Origin: Pseudomonas paralactis
GTDB taxonomy: Bacteria; Pseudomonadota; Gammaproteobacteria; Pseudomonadales; Pseudomonadaceae
Direction of reading: 5' to 3'
Length of the DNA stretch: 64,000 bases
Assembly (NCBI RefSeq): GCF_001439735.1
Contig: NZ_JYLN01000004.1
Location: forward strand, 496,001 to 560,000
The position numbers and the translations under genes are program-made. Shown here piece by piece: positions 28,595-39,000 of this stretch. Each line of letters begins with the position of its first letter. The first letter of the stretch is position 1. The notes beneath the pieces were generated by a model that was not told where the DNA came from, made no database searches, and saw only the letters and a list, made by a program, of their open reading frames with translations.

Positions 28595-28650
28595 TGTCTG
28601 GATCGAAGCCTATACTGCAATCCAGACAACCGACCTCTGAATCCAGACAA
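28595..28650. promoter_or_regulatory. Repeated ATCCAGACAA sites between EamA and AraC genes
   Basis: ATCCAGACAA occurs at 28620-28629 and 28641-28650, 21 bases apart (two helical turns). An inverted copy of its core, TGTCTGGAT, lies at 28595-28603. Such phased, direct sites are typical of AraC-family operators. The second copy abuts the araC-type start codon, implying autoregulation. Confidence 0.65.
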
Positions 28651-28651
28651 T

Positions 28652-29440
28652 ATGCCCCGACATACCGTACGCCTTGCGGATTTCCCCAGCCTGCCGAGCC
28701 CTGTGTACTTTCGCTACTCCGATTTTGCCCCCGATACCGAATGCACCCCGCACCGGCATGGCTGGGGCTCGCTGGACTATTCGGCCAACGGCGTAATGCG
28801 CATGGAGGTGGCCGGCAGCCGTTTTATGTCGCCGCCGCAGTACGCGGTATGGATCCCGCCCAATACCGAACACAGCTCCTACAACGCCCAGGCGATTGTC
28901 TATCGCTCGGTAGGCTTGGCGCCGACGCTCTGCGAGCAGTTGCCGCAAGCGCCGTGCACGTTGGCGATCAGCGACATTCTCAAGGCCATCCTCAGCGATT
29001 TTGCCCAGCGCGACGTGAATATCCCGCAATCGGCCGCCGATATCCGCCTGGCCCAGGTGCTGGTGGACCAACTCAAGCAGGCGCCGATCCACGACGGCTT
29101 CCTGCCCTACGCCCGCCACCCCGGCTTGCTGGGGGTCTTGGAAGGTATGCAGGCGCAACCCGCCGACAATCGCCCGCTGGGGCAATGGGCCGAGCAGGTG
29201 CATGTGAGCGAGCGTACCCTGGCGCGCCAGTTTGTGCGCGAGCTGGGCATGAGCTTTGGCGAATGGCGCCAGCGCCTGCGCTACCTGGCGGCCATCGAAG
29301 CCCTGGACAGCGACCGTAGCGTGCAGCATGTGGCGTTTGATTTGGGCTACAGCACCGCCTCGGCATTTATCGCCATGTTCCAACGCCATGCCGGCTGTAC
29401 CCCGGAGCACTACCGACGGACGAATATTCGTGGCCGGTGA
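28652..29440 (+). CDS. AraC-family regulator with cupin sensor
   Basis: A 262-residue protein with an N-terminal cupin-like sensor (HRHGWGSLDYSANGVMRMEV, PPQYAVWIPPNTEHSS) and a C-terminal pair of helix-turn-helix motifs (VSERTLARQFVRELGMSFGEW; VAFDLGYSTASAFIAMFQRH). It is divergent from the EamA exporter and probably activates it. The ATG at 28652 begins right after the second operator-like repeat, so binding there could limit its own expression. Confidence 0.9.
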   Translation: MPRHTVRLADFPSLPSPVYFRYSDFAPDTECTPHRHGWGSLDYSANGVMRMEVAGSRFMSPPQYAVWIPPNTEHSSYNAQAIVYRSVGLAPTLCEQLPQAPCTLAISDILKAILSDFAQRDVNIPQSAADIRLAQVLVDQLKQAPIHDGFLPYARHPGLLGVLEGMQAQPADNRPLGQWAEQVHVSERTLARQFVRELGMSFGEWRQRLRYLAAIEALDSDRSVQHVAFDLGYSTASAFIAMFQRHAGCTPEHYRRTNIRGR

Positions 29441-29475
29441 AGTTGTAACAGCTTTTGACTACACTGCGCTGTAGG

Positions 29476-29493
29476 CCGTGCCCGTCGGCACGG
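29476..29493 (+). other. 5'-leader hairpin of psiF
   Basis: CCGTGCC and GGCACGG form a 7-bp stem with a CGTC loop, 18 bases before the psiF ATG and just upstream of its ribosome-binding sequence (CAGGGAG). It might affect translation or serve as the araC gene terminator. Confidence 0.4.
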
Positions 29494-29511
29494 TAACAGG
29501 GAGAAAACTCC

Positions 29512-29811
29512 ATGAAGATGTTGCGTATTCCGTTGTTGATGATGGGCCTGCTGATGTGTTCTCAGGGTTTTGCCGCCACTGCCCAGCAGAACAAAATGAC
29601 CACCTGCAATGCCGAGGCCACCACCAAGACCCTCAAGGGCGATGACCGTAAGGCCTTCATGAAGACCTGCCTGTCGGCACCTGCCGCCAACGACGCCAAG
29701 ACCCTGACGCCGCAGCAGCAGAAGATGAAGGACTGCAATGCGTCGGCGAAAACCAAGGCGTTGACCGGTGATGCGCGTAAGACATTCATGAGCACCTGCC
29801 TCAAGGGCTGA
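29512..29811 (+). CDS. psiF: PsiF repeat protein, exported
   Basis: A 99-residue precursor with a signal peptide (MKMLRIPLLMMGLLMCSQGF region) and two PsiF repeats of about 35 residues: KMTTCNAEATTKTLKGDDRK then AFMKTCLS, and KMKDCNASAKTKALTGDARK then TFMSTCLKG. Each repeat has a Cys pair that probably forms a disulfide in the periplasm. In E. coli psiF is phosphate-starvation inducible. I see no clear Pho box here. The biochemical role is unknown. Confidence 0.88.
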   Translation: MKMLRIPLLMMGLLMCSQGFAATAQQNKMTTCNAEATTKTLKGDDRKAFMKTCLSAPAANDAKTLTPQQQKMKDCNASAKTKALTGDARKTFMSTCLKG

Positions 29812-29840
29812 TCGCGAGTTCACGAATGCTGCAGAACCCC

Positions 29841-29927
29841 TGTGGGAGCTGGCTTGCCTGCGATTGCGTCGCCTCGGTATGACGGATACACCGAGGTGCC
29901 CGCATCGCAGGCAAGCCAGCTCCCACA
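29841..29927. repeat. REP pair, family 2
   Basis: Inverted GCAAGCCAGCTCCCAC units with an internal CCTCGGT/ACCGAGG stem, located 30 bases after psiF. Confidence 0.9.
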
Positions 29928-30016
29928 CTTGATCGTATTCACAACACCCGCTCTCGCTTGATTCTTCCAAGGCTGGCAGACTGCCCATCCTTCAATGCCG
30001 TTCGTTTTGAGGCTGT

Positions 30017-31030
30017 ATGCCAACGTTTTCTCAGCGTCATATGTTGTTGCTGGCCAGCTACATCATCATTTTCGGCGGGTTGCTGCTGGTGTTGCCGCTG
30101 AAGTTGCTGCCCAGCCTGCTGGCCGGCCTGTTGGTCTATGAACTGGTCAACATGCTCACTCCCCAGCTGCAACGGCTGATCGAAGGCCGGCGTGCGCGCT
30201 GGTTGGCGGTGGCCTTGCTCGGCACCCTGATCGTCAGCGTGCTCACCCTGATCTTTGCCGGTGCCATCAGTTTCCTGCTCCACGAAGCGGAAAACCCCGG
30301 AGCTTCCCTGGATAAATTCATGGGGGTGGTCGACCGCGCACGCGGCCAGTTACCGCCATTCATCGACGCCTACCTGCCCGCCAGCGCCGCCGAATTTCGC
30401 GTGGCCATCGGCGACTGGATGAGCAAACACCTGAGCGAACTGCAATTGGTCGGCAAAGACGCCGCCCATATGTTCGTCACCTTGCTGATCGGCATGGTGC
30501 TCGGCGCTATCATTGCCCTGCAACGGGTGCCCGACCTGACCAAACGCAAACCCCTGGCCGCCGCGCTGTTCGACCGTTTGCACCTGCTGGTCCAGGCGTT
30601 TCGCAACATCGTTTTCGCCCAAATCAAAATCGCCGCGCTCAACACGGCTTTCACCGCCGTGTTCCTCGCCGTGGTGCTGCCGCTGTGCGGCATCCACCTG
30701 CCGCTGACCAAAACCCTGATTGTGCTGACCTTCCTGCTCGGCCTGCTGCCGGTGATTGGTAACCTGATGTCCAACACCCTGATCACCATCGTCGCGCTGT
30801 CGCTGTCGATCTGGGTGGCGGTGGCGGCGCTGGGGTATCTGATTGTGATCCACAAGGTCGAGTACTTCCTCAACGCGCGCATTGTCGGCGGGCAGATCAG
30901 TGCCAAGTCGTGGGAGCTGCTCTTGGCGATGCTGGTGTTTGAAGCCGCGTTCGGGTTACCGGGGGTGGTGGCGGGGCCGATTTACTATGCGTATCTGAAG
31001 AGTGAGCTGAAGTTGGGTGGGATGGTTTAA
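30017..31030 (+). CDS. AI-2E family transporter (YdiK/PerM-like)
   Basis: A 337-residue polytopic membrane protein with about eight hydrophobic segments and the central large loop typical of the AI-2E (PF01594) family. Characteristic segments include LLPVIGNLMSNTLITIVALS and EYFLNARIVGGQISAKSWELL near the C-terminus. Members are proposed to export small molecules or act as Na+/H+ antiporters; a role in AI-2 export is not general. The ATG is at 30017, directly after a Pro/Phe-coding frame break upstream. Confidence 0.88.
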   Translation: MPTFSQRHMLLLASYIIIFGGLLLVLPLKLLPSLLAGLLVYELVNMLTPQLQRLIEGRRARWLAVALLGTLIVSVLTLIFAGAISFLLHEAENPGASLDKFMGVVDRARGQLPPFIDAYLPASAAEFRVAIGDWMSKHLSELQLVGKDAAHMFVTLLIGMVLGAIIALQRVPDLTKRKPLAAALFDRLHLLVQAFRNIVFAQIKIAALNTAFTAVFLAVVLPLCGIHLPLTKTLIVLTFLLGLLPVIGNLMSNTLITIVALSLSIWVAVAALGYLIVIHKVEYFLNARIVGGQISAKSWELLLAMLVFEAAFGLPGVVAGPIYYAYLKSELKLGGMV

Positions 31031-31054
31031 GCCTTGTGTCGCCTGGGCTGACGC

Positions 31055-31258
31055 CATCGCGGGCAAGCCCACATTGAAATGCGATCACCTGTGGGAGCTG
31101 GCTTGCCTGCGATGACGGCCTGCCAGCCGAAGCCTATCTACCTGAAACAACCCGATCAAATTGTGGGAGCTGGCTTGCCTGCGATGACGGCCTCACAGCC
31201 GGCCCCTATCTATCTGACGCCCCGCGATCAAACTGTGGGAGCGGGCTTGCTCGCGAAG
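31055..31258 (+). repeat. Tandem array of REP units with a 72-bp period
   Basis: GTGGGAGC begins at 31091, 31163 and 31235, exactly 72 bases apart. Each unit is a REP half followed by GATGACGGCCT-like sequence, CAGCCG and a CTATCTA segment. The third unit (a family 1/2 hybrid, GCGGGCTTGCTCGCGAAG) runs directly into repeat copy B. A truncated opposite-orientation unit at 31055 completes a REP pair with the first. Confidence 0.85.
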
Positions 31259-31610
31259 GCGGCCTGACAGCCGACCGGGATGTTGGATTTGACCGCGTAC
31301 ATATCCGTTATTTAGGTAACGGCCGCTTAGGGTTACGCCCTGACGGCGTCTCACTTTTGAGAAGCGCAAAAGTAAGCAAAACGCTCTTGCCCCACCACTC
31401 GGCACCTCGCTTGCGCTCGGTGTGCCCGTAATCCGCCAGTGATTTGGGGGGCCGCCGCCACGCGCCATCCATGGCGCGGGGCGGCTAAACCGGCATCCCT
31501 GCCGGTTTACCCCCCAAATCCCTGTCGAATTCCGGCCAGCGTGGTTTAACGGGGCGCCTAAGATCAAAAGCAGATCAAGATCAAAAGCGGCTCGCTTCGC
31601 ATCGTGGTTA
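31259..31610 (-). repeat. Dispersed repeat of about 352 bp, copy B
   Basis: The reverse complement of this block matches copy A at 18917-19281 over nearly its full length, including the three-way-junction core at 31441-31520. Differences are scattered substitutions and small indels, for example in the TGATCTTGATCT-like stretch near one end. It occupies most of the gap between the AI-2E transporter and yegD. Confidence 0.88.
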
Positions 31611-31645
31611 CCGTCAAGTGGGCGCGCCACGGTTTCAGCTGAAAT

Positions 31646-32914
31646 TCAGCTGCCGTAGCGCTTGCTCGCCTCAATCGCCAAACCACTGCCAATACTGCCA
31701 AAGATATTGCCTTCCACATGCCGCGCATTCGGCAGCATCGCCGAGATGCTGTGGCGCAGTGCCGGGATGCCGCTGGAGCCGCCGGTGAAGAACACCGTGT
31801 CCACCTGGGCCACGCTTACCGAGGCGTCATTGAGCAACTGCGTGACACTGCCGCGCACGCGTTCGAGCAGGTTGTCGATGGATGACTCGAACAGCGCCCG
31901 ACTCAGGTCCACGCTCAGGCCCGCTTCGATCCGGTCCAGTGGCACATGGCGGCTGTCTGCCTGGGTCAGCTGGATCTTGGTTTCTTCCACCTCCATGGCC
32001 AGCCAGTGCCCGGCGCGCTGTTCGATCAGCTTGAACAGGCGGTCGATGCCGCCGGTGTCTTCGATGTCGTAGCGCATACTGCCCAGGGCCAGCTGGGATT
32101 TTTGTGAGTACACCGAGTTGATGGTGTGCCAGGTGGCCAGGTTCATGTGATGGCTGGTAGGCATGTAGGCGCCGCTTTTCATGCGGCTGCCGTAGCCGAA
32201 CAGCGGCATCATGCCGGCCAGCGAAAGCTGTTTGTCAAAGTCGGTACCGCCGATGTGCACGCCGCCGGTGGCGAGGATGTCGCTCTGGCGGTTGTCGTTG
32301 TGGCGGCGATCCGGCGACAGGCGCACCAGGGAAAAGTCGGAGGTACCCCCGCCGATATCGACGATCAGCACCAGCTCTTCTTTCTCGATGGTCGACTCAT
32401 AGTCGAACGCCGCCGCAATCGGTTCGTACTGGAACGAGATGTCCTTGAAGCCGATCTTGCGCGCTACATCCACCAGGGTGTTTTCCGCCTCCTGGTCGGC
32501 CATGGGGTCGTCATCGACAAAGAACACCGGGCGGCCCAGCACCACTTCTTCGAACTCACGACCGGCATTGGCCTCGGCACGGCTCTTGAGTTGGCCGATA
32601 AACAGTGCCAGCAGGTCGGTAAATGGCATCGCAGTGCCAAGCACGCTGGTGTCGTGCTTGATCAGCTTGGAACCCAGCAGGCTCTTGAGCGAGCGCATCA
32701 AGCGGCCTTCGTAGTTCTCCAGGTATTCGTGCAGCGCCAGGCGACCGTACACCGGGCGACGCTCCTCGAAGTTGAAGAAGACCACCGACGGCAGGGTGAT
32801 CTTGTCGTCCTCCAGCGCGATCAGCGTTTCCATGCCGGGGCGGATCCAGCCGACGGTGGAGTTGGACGTGCCGAAGTCAATGCCGCAGGCACGGGCTGGA
32901 GATTCGTTTTTCAT
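31646..32914 (-). CDS. yegD: YegD-like Hsp70-family protein
   Basis: A 422-residue actin-fold ATPase. The phosphate 1 motif is CGIDFGTSNSTVGW, phosphate 2 LIVDIGGGTSDFSLVRL and the adenosine motif VFFTGGSSGIPALR. It has the nucleotide-binding domain but lacks the substrate-binding domain of DnaK, like E. coli YegD. The protein substrate and cochaperone are unknown. It is divergent from the first giant toxin gene, across about 170 bases, and a DnaJ-like gene lies between the two toxins, so a functional link is possible but unproven. Confidence 0.9.
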   Translation of the reverse strand: MKNESPARACGIDFGTSNSTVGWIRPGMETLIALEDDKITLPSVVFFNFEERRPVYGRLALHEYLENYEGRLMRSLKSLLGSKLIKHDTSVLGTAMPFTDLLALFIGQLKSRAEANAGREFEEVVLGRPVFFVDDDPMADQEAENTLVDVARKIGFKDISFQYEPIAAAFDYESTIEKEELVLIVDIGGGTSDFSLVRLSPDRRHNDNRQSDILATGGVHIGGTDFDKQLSLAGMMPLFGYGSRMKSGAYMPTSHHMNLATWHTINSVYSQKSQLALGSMRYDIEDTGGIDRLFKLIEQRAGHWLAMEVEETKIQLTQADSRHVPLDRIEAGLSVDLSRALFESSIDNLLERVRGSVTQLLNDASVSVAQVDTVFFTGGSSGIPALRHSISAMLPNARHVEGNIFGSIGSGLAIEASKRYGS

Positions 32915-33082
32915 GTCTTACAGGTTCCGGTCAAAAAACGGCCGCGCAGTGTATGTCACTCGCGAGCGGATGCGTAGACCGGTGATCCGTAAATTGGCGC
33001 GTAATCGCGCTATATAGCTACGTCTTGAACCGGCAGGGGCTTGGTTAGGCTCGGGTTTTACTGCCCTCACGGACGAATCGCT

Positions 33083-36000
33083 ATGCCTGATGCAACCTTC
33101 AACGCCGACCTGCGCGGCGTGCATTACGACTTTCTCAAACAACGCGTGCCGAACTGGTTCATGGAAGGCTCGCCGCAACGCCAGCAAGAGCTAGGCACGC
33201 ACGAGATGGATATTCCTGCCTGGTACCTGGCCGCCACTCACCAAGACAAAACCACTCTGGCTGCCCGGCACACGCGCTTTCGCGAAACGCTCAATGCGAT
33301 TGAAGAGCACCTGGGCCAGATTGAAGACGTCCTGACCTTCGCCGAACAGCCGCTCAAAGAGGCGATCAAGAAAGAATTCAACCTGGAACTGGATGTGCGC
33401 AATGTGTTTTTCGTGCGCAAATACGGCTCAAAAGGTGCTCGCGATGACTTCTACGGCGCCTTTGTTTTCGAGCAGCAAAACGACCCGTCACTGAGCTACA
33501 GGTATCGCGGCATTTCCCTGTTGGAAGCGGCCCTGGCCAATTTCGAGGCCGATGAAGAGCAGCCGTCGTCGTGCACCGATTGCCAACTGATCACCACCTT
33601 CAACCTAGAAAACCCCCACATCATTGCGACCTTCGCGGCCGTCCAGGCACAGGCCGTGGCGATCACGCCCCATGCTTTCGCCAGGCTTTGCCGCACATTG
33701 GACCTTGGCGCGCTTTATCAGGCGCATATCAAGGCCATTGTAGAACCCCAGGACGCGGATGAACGCCAGGCGCTTGAACAGCTGTTGGAAGAGCATCAAC
33801 GCGAGCAGTTGGCACTGTGCATCGAAATTGCCCGGTTGCAAAGCACCGGACCGCTCAGTGCCGACGCCTGCCAGATGCTCCAAAATGTGGTCACGGGCTC
33901 CGCCACGCCGAAATTGGCCGGGAAGCCTGTGACATACACCGCGCTCAACGTGTTCGACAGCGTATTGGTGGGGCCGCTGCTGATCGGGCCTGATCGGCAA
34001 AACACCAACCGCCCCGAGCCTTTGGTGGTGTACATCCCCGGTGACCCGCAACAGCCCCTCAAGGAGTATGCGTCCAGTGGCGAATTCATGGCCGACTTGC
34101 GTACCCGTCTGCACAGCGCATCGTACCGGCGCTTCTTCAGCCGCTTTGTGCCGGTGCGCGAACAAGGCGGGTTCTTCACCCGTTTCAACCGTCTGTACCA
34201 GCCTGCCAGTAACGGCAATGGCGGTGCGGACTACCCGTTGCGCACGCCGTTGGCGCGCTTGCCTATGCAAGAGTTCGCCCTTGCCGGTGAGCTGTGGCAG
34301 CGCAGTCGCCAGGCGCATATCAGCAAGATCTTGAGCGATGCACGCGCAGTGGCCGTGCCCACCGAGGATGAGGACCGCAAGGCCCGGCTCGAACGCCTGG
34401 AAGGCTTTTTCGAGGCGGCCGTCAGCGTATTCAACCTGGCCGCGTTCGTGGTGCCGGGGCTTGGCCCGATCATGTTGGCCGTGGGCGCATCGCAGATGTG
34501 CTACGAAGTGTTTGAAGGCATCGAGGCCTACGATCAAGGCGAGCCCCGGCAGATGTGGGCGCATTTTTCATCGGTAGCCCTGAACGTAGCGTTCATTGCC
34601 ACGGGGTCCAAGGTGGTGCCCGCCGTCAAATGGCAAAGCGCAGTGGATCACCTCAAACCGGTGACGCTGCCCACGGGCAAGCAGGTACTGTGGAACCCCG
34701 ACCTCAGGCCCTATGCATCTGCCGTCAAGCCAGCACCAGAGGTCAAGCCCAATGCGTTGGGCCTGTACGATCATGCCGGTCAGCAATGGGTGTCGTTCGA
34801 GGATACGCATTACCAGGTCAAGCAAGACCCGAGCGGCCAGTACCGTATCCAGCACCCGACTCGTCCCGACGCCTACGCGCCGGAATTGGAACACAACCAT
34901 AACGGGGTGTGGACCCATGAGCTGGAAGAACCGCTGACCTGGGACGAACCCACCTTGATCAAGCGCCTGGGGTTGGTCGAGCAGACGGATCCGTTGCGTA
35001 TCAGCGGCGTCGAACCTGACGCTCTGCGCCAGGTTGCGGTCGATCATGAACCCTTGCCGCTGTTGCTTGACGACACCATCAAGCGCTTCGAGCTGCATCA
35101 GCAACTGACCACCTTTGTCGAGCAAATCAAAAGCAGCGACCCGCTGGTCTACCAGAAGGCCGAACCGGCACTGCAGTTTGACCTGCTTCAACGCCGCGGC
35201 CTGCTGCCTGATGGCGTAGCGCTGAAAGTCATCGGCCCAACGGGCGAGGTCGTGTGGGAAAGCGCCGATGCGTCGCCCTTATTGCCCAAGCGCGTGATGG
35301 TGTTGACCGAGACCGCCATGGCCCAGGGCCGTTTACTCAGGGAGTTGCTGTACACCTTGCAAGGCGTCGACCCGCAGCTCAAGGAATTCCCCGGCAGCCC
35401 CGAAGAGTCACTGGACGTTCGCGCCGCCAAGCTGCGCCAGTACCTTGGCGATGCCGTTGATAGCCTCAAGGGACCGCTGCTGGAGGAACGTTACCGTGCG
35501 TTGAACCCAACGCCTGACGCCGATGTGCAGCGCGTGCTGGATGCCTACCCGGCCTTGCCGACGCTGGCCGCCGAACGCTTGCTGCAAGGCGCTGCTGTGG
35601 ATGAGCTGACCGCTTTTCGCAGCAGCGGCAGCCTGCCTGACCGGTTGGCCACGCAGGCTCAATGGTGCGCGCAGGAAACCCGCGTGGCGCGCGCCTACGA
35701 AGGGCTGCACCTGGACACTCAGACCCACCTCGACAGTCAGCGCCTGGCCTTGCGTACCCTGGAAACCCTGCCGGGCTGGCACCGTGGCTCGCGGGTGGAG
35801 TTGCGTCAGTATTCGGCGCAGGGCACGCTGATGGATGCCATCGGCTCCCCCGACTTCCCGCACAAGCGCAGCCTGATACTGCTGGACAGCGGTGAGTTCC
35901 AGGCAACCATGCCCGGCGATTTCTACAGCGCCATCTGGGAGCAACTCGCGCCCGATGAGCGTCAGCGTCTCGGGTTGGCCAGCGCGGTCGAATTGAAGCA

Positions 36001-39000
36001 GGCGATTCAACGCAACCCTCTTTCGCGCCAGGCGTTGCGCACGGTGCTGGAGGACTACCCGCTGCGCAAGCCCGAGTACGATCCGATGGTCCGCTTGATG
36101 GGCGGCGCTCCGGGCTTTCGGCATATGGCAAGGGTGGCGGCTAATGTGCTTCGCTCTCCGGCAGAGCGGGTACGCCGGTTGTATCCATCATTCAATGAGG
36201 AGCAAGTCACAGCGTTTATTCAGTCGCTGGGCGAAGATGTCCCAGGCGGGTTGGCCAGTCGTGAGCTGGAATACCACCACCTGAAAAAATCCTTGAAAGC
36301 GTGGGCTCGCTCCAGAGGGCCACATGCCCTGGCGTACTACAGCGCCGAATGGCGTGTGAGTGATGCAATCAAACGCTGCTGGCGTCGCGAGACCGCAAGC
36401 CAGTTGAATATCCGCCTTTCAAAAGACGAGATTCGCTGGGTGGATTTGCCGCCGCTGAAGGCCGACTTCAGTCATGTTCAGGAAGTGGCGTTATCGGGGC
36501 TCACGTGGAAGGGGCACTCCAGCTCGTTGTTCCTCGAAAATTTCACGCATATCAAGAGCCTGAGCATGACTGGCGCCGAGTTGGTCGAGTTGCCGGCGGT
36601 GATCGGCGATATGAAGCAGCTCACGTCGTTGAAACTGCCCTCCAATGAACTGAAACTGAGCGAGCGTAGCGCGGCAAGCTTGAGCGCTCTGGATGCCTTG
36701 CAAGTGCTGGATCTTTCAGAAAATCCGCTGGGTACATTGCCTGATTTCGGCGGTATGCCGCATTTAAGAGCGCTGAATCTATCTTTCACCCGAATCGAGC
36801 GTTGGCCTTCGGGGTTGAGGACGCAGACTGGGCTGGAGCGCGTTGACTTACGTCACAATCGACTGCTGCAGGTACCGCAGGACAATCTTGCTCCGCCGGC
36901 AGATCAACTGGAAACGATCGTGCGGATCAATAACGTCACCTTGCTTAAAGGCAATCGCTTCCCACACGATTACTGGAAAACATTCGATAAGTATTGGCAG
37001 GACGTGAACCAGTCACGCCCCGACCTTGTGTCAGGCGCTCTCGATGGAGCCTTTGACAGCAGAAACCCACGCCTGGAAATGGTGCAGCACATGTACCCCG
37101 AGTATTCCCTGCAAAAGGCCCGGGAGCTTGTCTGGAGCTGGGGCGAAGGCGTCGATACCGAGCTGGACCGGCGCTGGCAGGAGTTTTCTGTGCTGCTCAG
37201 GCAGTTGAACGCGTGGGCATTTTCAGGCGGCGGCGAGCGCCAGCGCTATGTGCGCGTGGGGGAGCGCGCCACCGATGCCGCGTCACTGCGCGATCGCAAC
37301 CTGGCGCATAACCGCATCATGCGCTGCTGGCGCCGTGAAACCGCGCAACAGCTCACCAGCGACGGCGAGCCCTTCGGCCTGGAGCTGGACCTCAGCGGCC
37401 TGACGCTGCCAAGCCTGCCCGACCTGGATGCGGACTTCAGCCACGTAGGCTCACTCAAGCTGAGCGACATGAACCTCAGTATTTCGCCTGAGGGGTTCCT
37501 CGCTCGCCATCAAGGCGTACGCTGGCTGGACATGTCGCGCAACCAATTGCGCGAGTTGCCGCCGGCGCTGGGGCAGATGCATGGCCTGACCCGGCTGTCG
37601 TTGCAAAATAACCAGATACGCCTGAACCCGGAGTCGGCTGCGATGCTGGCGTCACGCAGCACCCTCAGAGCCTTGATCCTCAATTCAAACCCCCTTGATA
37701 TCGCGCCGGATTTCAGCCAGATGACGGATTTGCGTTCGCTGGGGATGGGCAACACCCATATTGAAACCTTTCCCACCGGGCTGGGGGCGCAACCCAGCCT
37801 GGATGCGGTGTACCTGAGGGGCAGTCGGATTTCAACGCTGCCCGATGCGCTGATTGCCCCCTCGGACGAGGCGTTGGCGCAATCCCTGCGGGTAACCAGC
37901 GTCACTGATCTGGGCCTGAACCCCTTGTCCGCCGAAACTCAGGCGCGAATCGCCGATTACAACCGTCGGCTTACCGACCCGGAGCGAGCGGCCAACAGGT
38001 TGGTGCGCAGCACTTTGGAGGTGGCTGTGCCGCAGGCCGTTACTGGCGACTCTGCGCCGTTTCAGCGCTGGGCCAGAGGGTTGTCAACGCAGCAGCTTGC
38101 CCAGCGCCGAAGCCAATGGTCTACCCTGCGTGCACTGCCAGGCTCGGACGGTTTTTTCGACATGCTCAGAGACCTGAACGTGGCGCCCGCTGAATATGAG
38201 GATGTGCAGCAGCGGGTGTGGGAGGTGATCGATGCGATTGCCAACCACAGCGCCGAGTCGGAGCAGCTGCGCAAGGAGATGTTCGAATGGGCGGGCCAGG
38301 CGACGTGTTGCGACCGTGCCGCCCTGACCTTCGGTAATCTGGAAATCCTGCTGATGACCAGCAATGCCAAGGCCCAGGCGTTGGATTCGACTCAGGGCGC
38401 CGCGCTGGTGAAGCTGTCCAGGGGCTTGTTCCGCCTGGAGGAAGTGGAAAAGATCGCCCTTACGGATATCGACCAGCGCCGGACTGCGATCAATAGCCGC
38501 GAAGATCTGACGGCGACGCAGAAAGCCGACGCTCTAAGGGCTCTGGAAGAAGTGGAAATCAGGCTGGCCTATCGTTACGGCCTTAAAGAGCGGCTTGATT
38601 TGCCGGGCCAGGCGCAGCAGGCCAGGTTCATCCATTTCGGCAACGTCAGCCAGGCGATGCTGGATGCTGCGTACGATAAGGTGATCGGCCTGGATAATTC
38701 GGTGCATGAGTTTCAAGCCATGCTTGCCAGAGAATTCTGGCAAGACTACATCGCGAACAAATACCGCTCGCGGTTCGAGGCGCAGAACCAACCCCATCAC
38801 GAACAAATGAATGCGTTGTTGCGCGATTTCGAGTCCGGTGCAATCTCCAAAGCGGTGTTCGACCGTGAGGCCGAAGCATTGCAGGGGCAGTTTGCAATCG
38901 AAGAAGCACAGCTGATTCAAACCCTGTCCCGCGATGAAGTGGCGCAGGCGTTGATGCCAACTGCGAGCCTTGAAGTGTTGGTGGAGCCTGTGGGTCAGGC

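Noticed and set aside
27613..29319. A 568-codon plus-strand frame opposite the EamA gene
   Set aside because: It is a Gln/His/Arg-rich antisense frame typical of high-G+C DNA, overlapping two supported genes.
31055..31258. CRISPR array
   Set aside because: Only three units, with REP-derived sequence and similar, not unique, spacers; no cas genes.
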